Made by a program: the position numbers and the translations under genes. The notes beneath the pieces were generated by a model that worked only from the letters and a program-made list of their open reading frames with translations, was not told where the DNA came from and made no database searches. DNA of 15,557 bases from an uncultured Eubacteriales bacterium (lineage in GTDB: Bacteria; Bacillota; Clostridia; UMGS1883): assembly GCA_905195005.1 (NCBI GenBank), contig CAJJUC010000040.1, positions 1 through 15,557 of the forward strand. Reading direction: 5' to 3'. This document shows positions 1 through 6,374 of the stretch, in pieces. How positions within the stretch are numbered: position 1 is the first letter of the stretch; each line of letters begins with the position of its first letter.

Positions 1-2053
1 ACTTCTTAGTATTAGGCTGAAGATAGCTGATTGGATCACCCTTGAGAGCCTTAATCTTATTGATTTTACCGTCTTTGATTGTAAACTTGAACACGCCGTT
101 GTCAGTTTTCTTTGCAATGTTCTTTGCAGTAGCTTTAACAGCTTTTGTCTCAACATCGCCTGTACCGATAAATCCGGCAATCTTCTTAGCTGTTGTCTTG
201 TCGTCAGTTGTTACAGAAGCGCCGTTCTTATCATAGTACTTAGCTTTTGAAGCAAGGTCATACTCTGCAACAGTACCGTCAGCAAGAACAACCTGCATAA
301 CATAACCGTCGTTGATACCTGTTTCCTTGTCAACTGCAAGTACAAGACCGTAGTTGCCGGAAGCAGCTGAGTCAGACTCATTGTGAGCAATCTGACCGTC
401 AACGTTCAGATAGAATGTGCCTTCCTCGTCCTTAAGGCTTGCAACTGTGCCGCTCTTGAAGGGAGAAAGCTCATAATCGTTACCTGCGATTGTAACAGTC
501 TTATCTTCTGTATCGTAAGAATCAACACTGCCTGTTACAGTCTTGGAAGAAGCATAAAGTACGCGAACGTTCTTGCTGATTTCAACTGTGGAAACAGTGT
601 CACCCTCTGCAAGATCCTTAGCTGCTGCAAGCTCGCCGTCCCTGTAAACCTTTACAAGTACATCTTCGTCAGCTGTATCGATATCATCGAGACCGCCGTT
701 GTAAAGAGTGAATGTGATTTCACCGTCTTCTTCAGAAACGGATTCGATTGTGCCCTCATCAGTGTAAGCATTGATTACGATATACTCGATATCATCATCA
801 TTGTCATTGCTGATAAGTTCAATTGTACCGCCCTGTCCAACAAGCTGTGCAAGACCTTCAGTGTTGTTCATAACCCTCTTGTCAGAGTCTGATTTATCTT
901 TATCGGTCTCATTGTTGCTTGTTGCTTTGTCAAAAGAATCAACTTCATAGTTCTTGTAGATCTTAACCTTGGAATCAAGGTCAAGGTCATAAACCTTTGT
1001 AGAACCTGTCTTTCTGTAGCTGATCTGATCCATTGTTGTAAACTCTTTGTCGTCTTTGTCAACGAGCTGAGTCTTGCTGATCTTTGTTACAGTGTTTCCG
1101 CTGCTCTTCTCGCTGATAGCATAAACCATGATGTTGCCTGTCTCATCGTCTTCGCTGTCGCCGATATAAGCGATAACCTTTTTACCGAGAAGACCTTCAA
1201 CATCTACAAGGCTGCAATCAACGTTTGTAGCTGCTTCGTCCTCAATCTTTGTTTCCTTACCGTTTTTGTAAACCTTGTAGAAAGCGTTGCTGTCAAGGCT
1301 GATCTTCGGAGTTGTGTTTTTCTTGTAATCGTTCTTAGCGTAGTCTGTGAAAGGAACATCGGAAACAACGCCTTCCCACTTGTTTACGTCAAGGTACTTG
1401 GAAAGGATTGTGTCGTCAGACTTAGCATACTCGTCAGAACCGTCTGTTGTCCATGTGTTCTGGTCAAGGATACGAACTTCAAGAGAATTGTAAACAAGAA
1501 CTGCTACAGTAGATCTCTTTGCAGCGTCGCCAACCTTACCGTTAGCAGACTTTGTGATGCCCTCGGAAGAAGCAACACTGAGGTAACCTGTGGGGTAACC
1601 GCCCTTAGCCTGTGCAACAAGGTCATAGTTAAGTGCGCAAACAATCATCTTAACAGCCTGCTCATAGGTAACCTTATCTTCGGGACCGAAGTTTCCGTCA
1701 CCGTAACCGTTGATGATGTTGAGCGACTGAGCTACATTGATGTAGCCTGCTGCCCAGTGGTCACCGGGAACATCGTTGAAAATTGTTGTGCCCGCGCTGC
1801 TCTTCGCCTGAGACTCGTAACCGAGTGTACGGCAAACGATTGCAGCCATCTGAGCTCTTGTAACTGTCTCGTCGGGCTTAAATGTGCCATCCTCGAAACC
1901 TGTGAGAATACCAAGGTTTGAAAGGATGCCGACTGCTTCGCCAACTGTTGTGCTTGCTTCAACGTCAGAATAAGCAAATGTGCTGATCATGCCCATGCTG
2001 AAGATCATTGCAAATGCAAGAACAACTGCGATTGTCTTTTTGAGATTTGTCAT
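1..2053 (-). CDS. Secreted SLH-domain surface protein, C-terminus cut by window edge
   Basis: The frame is open from an ATG at 2053 to the left edge: 684 codons with no stop, so the gene is partial. The first 27 residues look like a Sec signal peptide: NLKK, then a hydrophobic stretch, ending near STFA. Two S-layer homology repeats follow at about residues 28-80 (GILTGFEDGTFKPDETVTRA) and 91-143 (DHWAAGYI, GYGDGNFGPEDKVT). A more degenerate third repeat lies at about 144-205. The remaining 480 residues are rich in Lys, Asp, Thr and Val and I do not recognise a domain there. By family knowledge, SLH repeats hold proteins on secondary cell-wall polymers, so this is probably an exported wall or S-layer-like protein; the specific role is unknown. 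An AGGAGG site sits 8 nt before the ATG. Codon use is strongly skewed (Thr mostly ACA, Val mostly GTT, AAC and GAC preferred), unlike the neighbouring genes, which suggests high expression. Confidence 0.9.
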   Translation of the reverse strand, partial: MTNLKKTIAVVLAFAMIFSMGMISTFAYSDVEASTTVGEAVGILSNLGILTGFEDGTFKPDETVTRAQMAAIVCRTLGYESQAKSSAGTTIFNDVPGDHWAAGYINVAQSLNIINGYGDGNFGPEDKVTYEQAVKMIVCALNYDLVAQAKGGYPTGYLSVASSEGITKSANGKVGDAAKRSTVAVLVYNSLEVRILDQNTWTTDGSDEYAKSDDTILSKYLDVNKWEGVVSDVPFTDYAKNDYKKNTTPKISLDSNAFYKVYKNGKETKIEDEAATNVDCSLVDVEGLLGKKVIAYIGDSEDDETGNIMVYAISEKSSGNTVTKISKTQLVDKDDKEFTTMDQISYRKTGSTKVYDLDLDSKVKIYKNYEVDSFDKATSNNETDKDKSDSDKRVMNNTEGLAQLVGQGGTIELISNDNDDDIEYIVINAYTDEGTIESVSEEDGEITFTLYNGGLDDIDTADEDVLVKVYRDGELAAAKDLAEGDTVSTVEISKNVRVLYASSKTVTGSVDSYDTEDKTVTIAGNDYELSPFKSGTVASLKDEEGTFYLNVDGQIAHNESDSAASGNYGLVLAVDKETGINDGYVMQVVLADGTVAEYDLASKAKYYDKNGASVTTDDKTTAKKIAGFIGTGDVETKAVKATAKNIAKKTDNGVFKFTIKDGKINKIKALKGDPISYLQPNTKK

Positions 2054-2061
2054 AATCTCTG

Positions 2062-2067
2062 CCTCCT
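2062..2067 (-). promoter_or_regulatory. Ribosome-binding site of the SLH gene
   Basis: Read on the minus strand this is a full AGGAGG, 8 nt before the ATG at 2053. It fixes the start of the SLH protein. Confidence 0.85.
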
Positions 2068-2079
2068 ATAAAATTATTT

Positions 2080-2125
2080 TTTGAAAGAGTTCGTTTCGTT
2101 TTTACTTTCGGCGACCTCTTTCAAA
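2080..2125 (-). other. Stem-loop in the SLH gene leader
   Basis: A 10-bp perfect inverted repeat (TTTGAAAGAG against CTCTTTCAAA) pairs 2080-2089 with 2116-2125, with a loop of about 26 nt. Its 3' arm ends about 12 nt before the ribosome-binding site, so the stem does not cover that site. It may stabilise the mRNA or limit access to it; the function is inferred only. Confidence 0.55.
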
Positions 2126-2147
2126 TTCACCAAAAGTTACAGCAGCG

Positions 2148-2158
2148 GGGGATACCCC
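2148..2158 (-). other. Short GC-rich hairpin near the SLH transcript 5' end
   Basis: GGGG-TAT-CCCC on the minus strand forms a 4-bp GC stem with a 3-nt loop. It falls about 10 nt after the transcription start predicted from the promoter at 2176-2204. A 5'-terminal hairpin of this kind can protect an mRNA from decay, but here that is inference. Confidence 0.4.
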
Positions 2159-2175
2159 TCACTTACTATACTGCG

Positions 2176-2204
2176 ATTATAGCACTCTATTTTTGCTATG
2201 TCAA
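2176..2204 (-). promoter_or_regulatory. Sigma-A promoter of the SLH gene
   Basis: On the minus strand, TTGACA (2199-2204) and TATAAT (2176-2181) are separated by exactly 17 bp, matching the housekeeping consensus at all 12 positions. Transcription should start near 2169 and give a leader of about 116 nt. The strength of this promoter fits the biased codon use of the gene. Confidence 0.88.
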
Positions 2205-2219
2205 TATGCCTTTGCCAGA

Positions 2220-2257
2220 TGTAATCAAACTGTAATCTTCTGTAATCTGCTGTAATA
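2220..2257 (-). repeat. Four phased direct repeats upstream of the SLH promoter (possible operator)
   Basis: On the minus strand the word ATTACA occurs four times with 10, 10 and 11 bp between starts (plus-strand TGTAAT at 2251, 2241, 2231 and 2220). The array ends 15 bp upstream of the -35 box. Helical phasing of a six-base half-site is the pattern bound by OmpR/PhoB-type response regulators; the Bacillus PhoP box, TT(A/C/T)A(C/T)A repeats about 11 bp apart, is similar. The regulator is unknown. Confidence 0.5.
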
Positions 2258-2286
2258 TTTCTTCTTTATAATACACTTTTCATCAT

Positions 2287-2327
2287 AAAACGAGTTTCAG
2301 CTATATATAATAGAAGAAACCCGTTTT
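2287..2327 (-). terminator. Probable terminator of the soj-parB-serS unit
   Basis: An inverted repeat (AAAACG.GTTTC against GAAAC.CGTTTT, 11 pairs with one mismatch, loop 17 nt) begins about 10 nt after the serS stop. Read on the minus strand the second arm ends in TTTT followed by ATGATG. The U-tract is short, so termination may be partial. Confidence 0.5.
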
Positions 2328-2336
2328 GTTTGGAAA

Positions 2337-3623
2337 TTATTGTAATTTAAATCTTTTAATAACGGTTTTGCCGCCCATATATGGAACAAGCGCCTCGGGA
2401 ACAGTGATTGAGCCGTCCTCATTCTGATAATTTTCCATAATCGCCGCAACCGTTCTGCCGACTGCAACGCCGCTTCCGTTAAGAGTGTGAACATACTGAG
2501 CCTTTGAGCCCTGTCCGTCCTTAAACTTGATATTTGCGCGGCGAGCCTGGAAGTCCTCAAAGTTGCTGCAGGAGGAAATTTCAACATATCTGCCGTAGGA
2601 GGGCATCCAGACCTCAATATCATATTTCTTTGCAGCCGTGAAGCCGAGGTCGCCGATGCAGATTCTTACAACGCGATACGGAAGCCCGAGCCCCTGCAAA
2701 ACCTCCTCCGCGTCATGCGTAAGCTTTTCAAGCTCGTTATATGAATCCTCGGGGCGCGTAAATTTAACAAGCTCAACCTTATTGAACTGGTGCTGGCGGA
2801 TAAGTCCGCGCGTGTCGCGCCCTGCGCTGCCTGCTTCCGCGCGGAAACAAGCTGTGTAAGCAACGTGTTTAATCGGAAGAGCGCTTCCGTCCAGAATCTG
2901 TTCGCGATACATGTTCGTCACGGGAACCTCCGCCGTGGGAACAAGGAAATATTCCGTTCCGGCAACCTTGAAAGCGTCCTCCTCAAATTTCGGGAGCTGA
3001 CCGGTACCTATCATTGAATTTCTGTGAACCATGAATGGCGGAAAAACTTCGGTATATCCGTGCTCTGTTGTGTGCATATCGAGATAATAGTTCACGATTG
3101 CGCGTTCAAGCCTTGCGCCGGCGTCCTTATAAACAGTGAAGCGTGTTCCCGTTATTTTCGCCGCCGTGTCGGGGTCAAGAATACCAAGGTCTTTTCCGAG
3201 ATCCCAATGAGCCTTGGGTTCAAAGCCGAAGTCGCGCGGCGTTCCGAATTTTCTTATTTCAACGTTATCCTCATCGGAATCGCCGTCCGGAACATCGTCC
3301 GCCGGGATATTCGGGATTGTGAGCATCATTTTATAGAGCTCGTCCTCCGCGTCACGCACCTGCGAATCAATTTCTTTTATTTTTTCGGAAATTTTCTTCA
3401 TTTCGGCAAAAACGGCAGTTGTATCCTTGCCCTCCTTTTTCATGGCAGGAATAAGCTTTGTTTCCTCATTCTGCTTAGCCTTGAGCGCTTCAACCTCGAA
3501 CAAAAGGCTGCGGCGCTTATCGTCAAGCGCGATAACAGCGTCAATGTCAACGTTTTCTTTTCTGCGTGCAAGCGCTTTTTTCACGCGCTCAGTGTCCTCT
3601 CTTATCATTTTAATGTCCAGCAT
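2337..3623 (-). CDS. serS: Seryl-tRNA synthetase
   Basis: Charges tRNA-Ser with serine using ATP in the cytoplasm. The N-terminal arm (about residues 1-105) is a predicted antiparallel coiled coil that binds the long variable arm of tRNA-Ser. The class II catalytic core follows: motif 1 near 171-196, motif 2 near 258-290 (ACFRAEAGSAGRDTRGLIRQ) and motif 3 near 383-417 (GSGVAVGRTVAAIMENY). Length is 428 residues, normal for the family. I chose the second ATG of the frame: AAAGGA at 3632-3637 lies 8 nt before it, whereas the ATG 9 nt upstream is formed by that ribosome-binding site and has no spacing. The gene follows parB after 48 nt without a clear promoter between, so it is probably co-transcribed with soj and parB. 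No T-box leader fits in that gap, unlike many Firmicute serS genes. Confidence 0.97.
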   Translation of the reverse strand: MLDIKMIREDTERVKKALARRKENVDIDAVIALDDKRRSLLFEVEALKAKQNEETKLIPAMKKEGKDTTAVFAEMKKISEKIKEIDSQVRDAEDELYKMMLTIPNIPADDVPDGDSDEDNVEIRKFGTPRDFGFEPKAHWDLGKDLGILDPDTAAKITGTRFTVYKDAGARLERAIVNYYLDMHTTEHGYTEVFPPFMVHRNSMIGTGQLPKFEEDAFKVAGTEYFLVPTAEVPVTNMYREQILDGSALPIKHVAYTACFRAEAGSAGRDTRGLIRQHQFNKVELVKFTRPEDSYNELEKLTHDAEEVLQGLGLPYRVVRICIGDLGFTAAKKYDIEVWMPSYGRYVEISSCSNFEDFQARRANIKFKDGQGSKAQYVHTLNGSGVAVGRTVAAIMENYQNEDGSITVPEALVPYMGGKTVIKRFKLQ

Positions 3624-3671
3624 TATTGTCATCCTTTCCGTTGTTCGTTATATTCAGCGGTTTTTCCGCAA

Positions 3672-4529
3672 TTATAAGCCCATGGCATCTATTATTCTTG
3701 TCAGCTCGTCAACAGAATAATATTCAATTTCAATCTTTCCTTTTTTATTGCCTTTAACTCTTACCTTCGTTCCGTACTTTTCCGAAAGCAGATGTTCAAG
3801 CTCCGTATAGTGCGATTCAGCCGCTTTTTTTACCGTTTTAGGTTTTTCCGCGGCTTTTTCCGGCTCTTTAACCATTATTTCCGTTTGGCGGACGGTTAGT
3901 CCTTCATCAATTATTTTATCGGCAAGCTTATCCCTGAGCGTGTGATCCGAAACTGCGAGCAGAGCCCTTGCGTGCCCCGTTGTAAGCTTTCCTCCCGAAA
4001 GATATTCCTTTATTTTATCGCCGAGAGTAAGCAAACGGAGCATGTTTGCAACGTTGCTTCTGCTTTTTCCGACGCGCTCGCTGACCTTGTCCTGCGTCAG
4101 CCCGAATCTGCCCATAAGGAGCTTATACCCCTCAGCTTCTTCAATCGGATTCAGGTCTTCTCTCTGCAGATTTTCAATCAGCGCAACTTCCGCCGCCTGT
4201 ATTTCCGAATATGTTTTCACAATTGCCGGAATTTCCGTCAGATTCGCAATTCTGCTTGCGCGCCAGCGGCGTTCCCCGGCGATTATGCTGTAGTAACCGT
4301 TTTTTCCCTCGGTAACAATTATCGGCTGAATTATTCCGTGCTCCGAAATCGATGCCGCAAGCGCTTGGAGCTGCTCGCGGTCAAAGTTTTTCCGCGGCTG
4401 ATCGCGCCGCGGTTCGACCATGCTTGTTTTAAGCATGACAACCTTTGTTTCGTCCCTGCCGCCGGAGCTTATACCGTCATCCGTTTTTTCAAAGAAGGAT
4501 TCAAATCCTCTCCCCAATGCTCTGTTCAC
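3672..4529 (-). CDS. parB: Chromosome partitioning protein ParB (Spo0J)
   Basis: Binds parS, loads as a CTP-dependent clamp and spreads on the origin region, where it recruits SMC and stimulates Soj. The N-terminal CTP-binding domain has an intact GERRWR motif at residues 85-90 and the conserved ENLQREDLNPIEEAEGY block at 119-135. A helix-turn-helix (TQDKVSERVGKSRSNVANML) lies at about 145-164. The C-terminal end (YSVDELTRIIDAMGL) is the expected dimerisation segment. It has 285 residues, typical of chromosomal ParB. The start is GTG: an AGGAGG inside the end of soj lies 8 nt upstream, and only 3 nt separate the soj stop from this codon, so the two are translationally coupled. This is the orthodox ParB of the window, in contrast to the paralogue at 5426-6226. 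Confidence 0.96.
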   Translation of the reverse strand: MNRALGRGFESFFEKTDDGISSGGRDETKVVMLKTSMVEPRRDQPRKNFDREQLQALAASISEHGIIQPIIVTEGKNGYYSIIAGERRWRASRIANLTEIPAIVKTYSEIQAAEVALIENLQREDLNPIEEAEGYKLLMGRFGLTQDKVSERVGKSRSNVANMLRLLTLGDKIKEYLSGGKLTTGHARALLAVSDHTLRDKLADKIIDEGLTVRQTEIMVKEPEKAAEKPKTVKKAAESHYTELEHLLSEKYGTKVRVKGNKKGKIEIEYYSVDELTRIIDAMGL

Positions 4530-4532
4530 GTT

Positions 4533-5312
4533 TTATTCCTCCTCGCGGTTTGCTTCCGCGGACATTATTTCCTCCGCAAGCTCGGTATAGGCTTCCGCTC
4601 CCTTGGAATCCTTATCGTAATAAATCACGGGTCTGCCGAAGCCGGGCGCTTCACTCAGGCGCACATTCCGCGGTATGATCGTTTTATAAACCTTTCCGGG
4701 GAAAAATCTTTTAACCTCGTCAACAACCTGTATTGCAAGATTTGTTCTCGCGTCATACATTGTCATAACAATACCCTCTATGTATACGGACGGATTCAGC
4801 GCTTTTTTTATTCTCCGTATTGTATCTGTAAGCTGACTGACGCCCTCAAGCGCGTAAAATTCACACTGGATCGGAATAATAACGCTGCCTGCCGCGGTGA
4901 GCGTGTTTATAGTAATAAGTCCGAGCGACGGCGGCGTGTCAATCAAAATGTAGTCGTAATCGTTAATTATCGGCGCAATGGAGTTTTTTAGCTGATTTTC
5001 ACGCCCCATAACGCTTATAAGCTCCAGCTCCGCGCCCGACAGTGAAAGGTTTGACGGGCACACGTACAAATTATCATACGGCGTTTTCACCGCGACCTTG
5101 TCCATCGTCTCGCCGCCGACAAGACAATCATACACCGTTTTTTCGCATCTTCTTTTATCTATTCCCAGACCGCTTGTTGAATTTCCCTGCGGGTCAATAT
5201 CCACAAGCAGCACTTTTTTCCCGTTTTCGGCAAGGCAAGCCGCAAGATTAACCGTTGTTGTGGTTTTTCCTACGCCGCCCTTCTGGTTGGCAACAGCAAT
5301 CACTCTGCCCAT
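4533..5312 (-). CDS. soj: Chromosome partitioning ATPase ParA/Soj
   Basis: A MinD/ParA-family ATPase that binds DNA as an ATP dimer, is stimulated by ParB, and in Bacillus also acts on DnaA. The deviant Walker A box KGGVGKTT is at residues 11-18 and the DPQGN motif at 40-44. The Walker B strand reads YILIDTPPSLG in the middle of the protein. Length is 259 residues, normal. The chosen ATG has a GAGGAAG site 8 nt upstream; an ATG 45 nt further up would put a charged, non-conserved extension on the protein. The promoter region overlaps a parS-like site (5361-5376), so repression by ParB is plausible. Confidence 0.96.
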   Translation of the reverse strand: MGRVIAVANQKGGVGKTTTTVNLAACLAENGKKVLLVDIDPQGNSTSGLGIDKRRCEKTVYDCLVGGETMDKVAVKTPYDNLYVCPSNLSLSGAELELISVMGRENQLKNSIAPIINDYDYILIDTPPSLGLITINTLTAAGSVIIPIQCEFYALEGVSQLTDTIRRIKKALNPSVYIEGIVMTMYDARTNLAIQVVDEVKRFFPGKVYKTIIPRNVRLSEAPGFGRPVIYYDKDSKGAEAYTELAEEIMSAEANREEE

Positions 5313-5345
5313 GCGTTTTTCTTCCTCTCTTTTTGATATGCGTCT

Positions 5346-5374
5346 ATTATAACACAAAAATGTTTCATGTGAAA
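5346..5374 (-). promoter_or_regulatory. Candidate soj promoter overlapping a parS-like site
   Basis: A perfect TATAAT lies at 5346-5351 on the minus strand, 34 nt before the soj start codon. With 17-bp spacing the -35 position (5369-5374) reads TTTCAC, a poor match, and lies inside the parS-like sequence at 5361-5376. Weak promoter strength and control by bound ParB are inferences. Confidence 0.5.
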
Positions 5375-5376
5375 CA
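5361..5376. promoter_or_regulatory. parS-like site, one base from consensus
   Basis: TGTTTCATGTGAAACA differs from the perfect parS 37 bp away by a single central base (T for C at position 8). It lies between the two ParB-family genes and over the soj -35 region. It is probably a bound but weaker ParB site. Confidence 0.8.
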
Positions 5377-5386
5377 CTTTTTTATA

Positions 5387-5424
5387 AAAAAATATTATGT
5401 TTCACGTGAAACATAATATTTTTT
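5387..5424 (-). terminator. 38-bp perfect palindrome: parS core and terminator of the noc-like gene
   Basis: The sequence is a perfect palindrome of 38 bp centred at 5405/5406. It starts 1 bp after the stop codon of the noc-like gene on the minus strand. Its 3' flank gives a run of seven U in that transcript (plus-strand A at 5386-5392, partly inside the stem). This is the form of an intrinsic terminator, although the stem is AT-rich outside the parS core. The centre is the canonical parS at 5398-5413. Confidence 0.6.
5398..5413. promoter_or_regulatory. parS: Canonical parS site
   Basis: TGTTTCACGTGAAACA is an exact 16-bp palindromic parS matching the Bacillus-type consensus. It is the centromere-like loading site for the ParB encoded 0.9 kb away. 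Its position next to soj-parB and about 7.5 kb from the origin is typical. Confidence 0.95.
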
Positions 5425-5425
5425 C

Positions 5426-6226
5426 TCATTTTTTATGTATTCGCAGCACGAACTCGCTGTAATCATCGTTTTCCGATTCGCTTACGCTTATCTTTGCACC
5501 GCTCTTTTTCAGCATATCGAGCGTTTTATTAACAGTGTTTATATAAATGGGCATTGTCAGCGACGCGTCTCCCTTTATATGCGTGCATTTGTTTCTGCGG
5601 CTGTTTTCCCTGCCCATCATTCTCAGCTCTTTTCTTACAAGCGCCGCCGTTTCCGCGCATGTGAGGTCTTCCGCCGCAATTTTGTCTATTATATCAAGCT
5701 GCCTGTACTCATCGTGCAGTTTGAGAAGTTCCCTTGCATACTGCTCCGATAAGCCCTTTTCTTCGAGTTTGTAGCGTACCTTGTCGCTGAGACTTAATAT
5801 TCTGATTTTTTCGCTTATGTGCGTTACGTCTGTTCCGAGCTTTTTGACAAGGTTGTCCTTTTTAATATGGTGATACGACAGCAAATTATAGTACCCCTCC
5901 GCCTCCTCGCTGTATTCAAGGTCAACCCTCTGCATGTTTTCCGCAAGTGACAGATACGCGCACTGGGCGTCCCCCGCCTTAATCACAACGGCAGGAACCT
6001 CCTTTAGACCGGCAATCACAGCGGCACGAAGCCGCCTTTGTCCGCAGATAAGCTCATATCCCTTTATTCCTCCGCGCACGACAATCGGTGAAAGGATTCC
6101 GTTTTCCTTTATCGACTCCGCAAGCTCAAATAAAGCTTTTCTGTCAAAGCTTTTTCTTACCTGGTACGGGTTTGGAAGTATATCGTTTATTTTAAGGTAT
6201 TTTATCTTTTGAATAACCACCGCCAT
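5426..6226 (-). CDS. ParB-family paralogue, Noc-like
   Basis: A second ParB/Noc-type DNA-binding protein of 266 residues. The N-terminal ParB domain begins almost at residue 1. The CTP-motif position reads GQRRLR (62-67) rather than GERRxR. The conserved block AENMQRVDLEYSEEAEGY is at 95-112 and a helix-turn-helix at about 121-146. Bacillus Noc sits at this locus, next to rsmG, binds its own sites and ties DNA to the membrane through an N-terminal amphipathic helix. No such extension is present here, so classic nucleoid-occlusion function is uncertain. The ATG has a GGGAGGGA site upstream. The gene has its own promoter (6248-6275), is bounded upstream by the rsmG terminator and ends at the parS palindrome. 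It could equally be a second centromere-binding protein; I therefore leave the symbol empty. Confidence 0.88.
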   Translation of the reverse strand: MAVVIQKIKYLKINDILPNPYQVRKSFDRKALFELAESIKENGILSPIVVRGGIKGYELICGQRRLRAAVIAGLKEVPAVVIKAGDAQCAYLSLAENMQRVDLEYSEEAEGYYNLLSYHHIKKDNLVKKLGTDVTHISEKIRILSLSDKVRYKLEEKGLSEQYARELLKLHDEYRQLDIIDKIAAEDLTCAETAALVRKELRMMGRENSRRNKCTHIKGDASLTMPIYINTVNKTLDMLKKSGAKISVSESENDDYSEFVLRIHKK

Positions 6227-6247
6227 TTTTAATCCCTCCCGAAATAT

Positions 6248-6275
6248 ATTATAGCACCGTTTTCCGTATTGTTAA
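6248..6275 (-). promoter_or_regulatory. Promoter of the noc-like gene
   Basis: On the minus strand, TTAACA (6270-6275, five of six consensus bases) and TATAAT (6248-6253) are separated by 16 bp, and the leader is about 15-20 nt. It lies downstream of the rsmG terminator, so this gene is probably transcribed separately from the large operon. Confidence 0.7.
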
Positions 6276-6331
6276 ATAAGAATTTTTCGCCTTATTCCGC
6301 GGTGCGGTGACCATATTCACCCGTTTTAAGC

Positions 6332-6371
6332 AAAAAACCGCACGAAGCGACCGATCGGCTTCGTGCGGTTT
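6332..6371 (-). terminator. Intrinsic terminator of the rpmH-rsmG operon
   Basis: A 14-bp perfect stem (AACCGCACGAAGC against GCTTCGTGCGGTT plus one A-T pair) with a 9-nt loop lies 3 nt after the rsmG stop. On the minus strand it runs into a U-tract (six A on the plus strand at 6332-6337). It is the strongest terminator in the window and ends the eight-gene operon. Confidence 0.92.
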
Positions 6372-6374
6372 ATA

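Noticed and set aside
383..892. 169-codon open frame on the plus strand within the SLH gene
   Set aside because: The minus-strand frame is open for 684 codons with signal peptide and SLH repeats; the plus-strand frame is its complement.
3624..3671. Possible T-box or separate promoter in front of serS
   Set aside because: Only 48 nt separate parB and serS, too short for a T-box; the TATAAT at 3671-3676 lacks a reasonable -35 box.
3024..3677. 217-codon open frame on the plus strand opposite serS
   Set aside because: Antisense shadow of serS with no family features.
3942..4991. 349-codon open frame on the plus strand opposite parB and soj
   Set aside because: Antisense shadow of two clearly conserved genes; no ribosome-binding site or recognisable domain, composition fits the complement of the real genes.
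6306..6321. GGTGA-N6-TCACC dyad upstream of the noc-like promoter
   Set aside because: Five-base arms at this distance are expected by chance and no second copy is seen.
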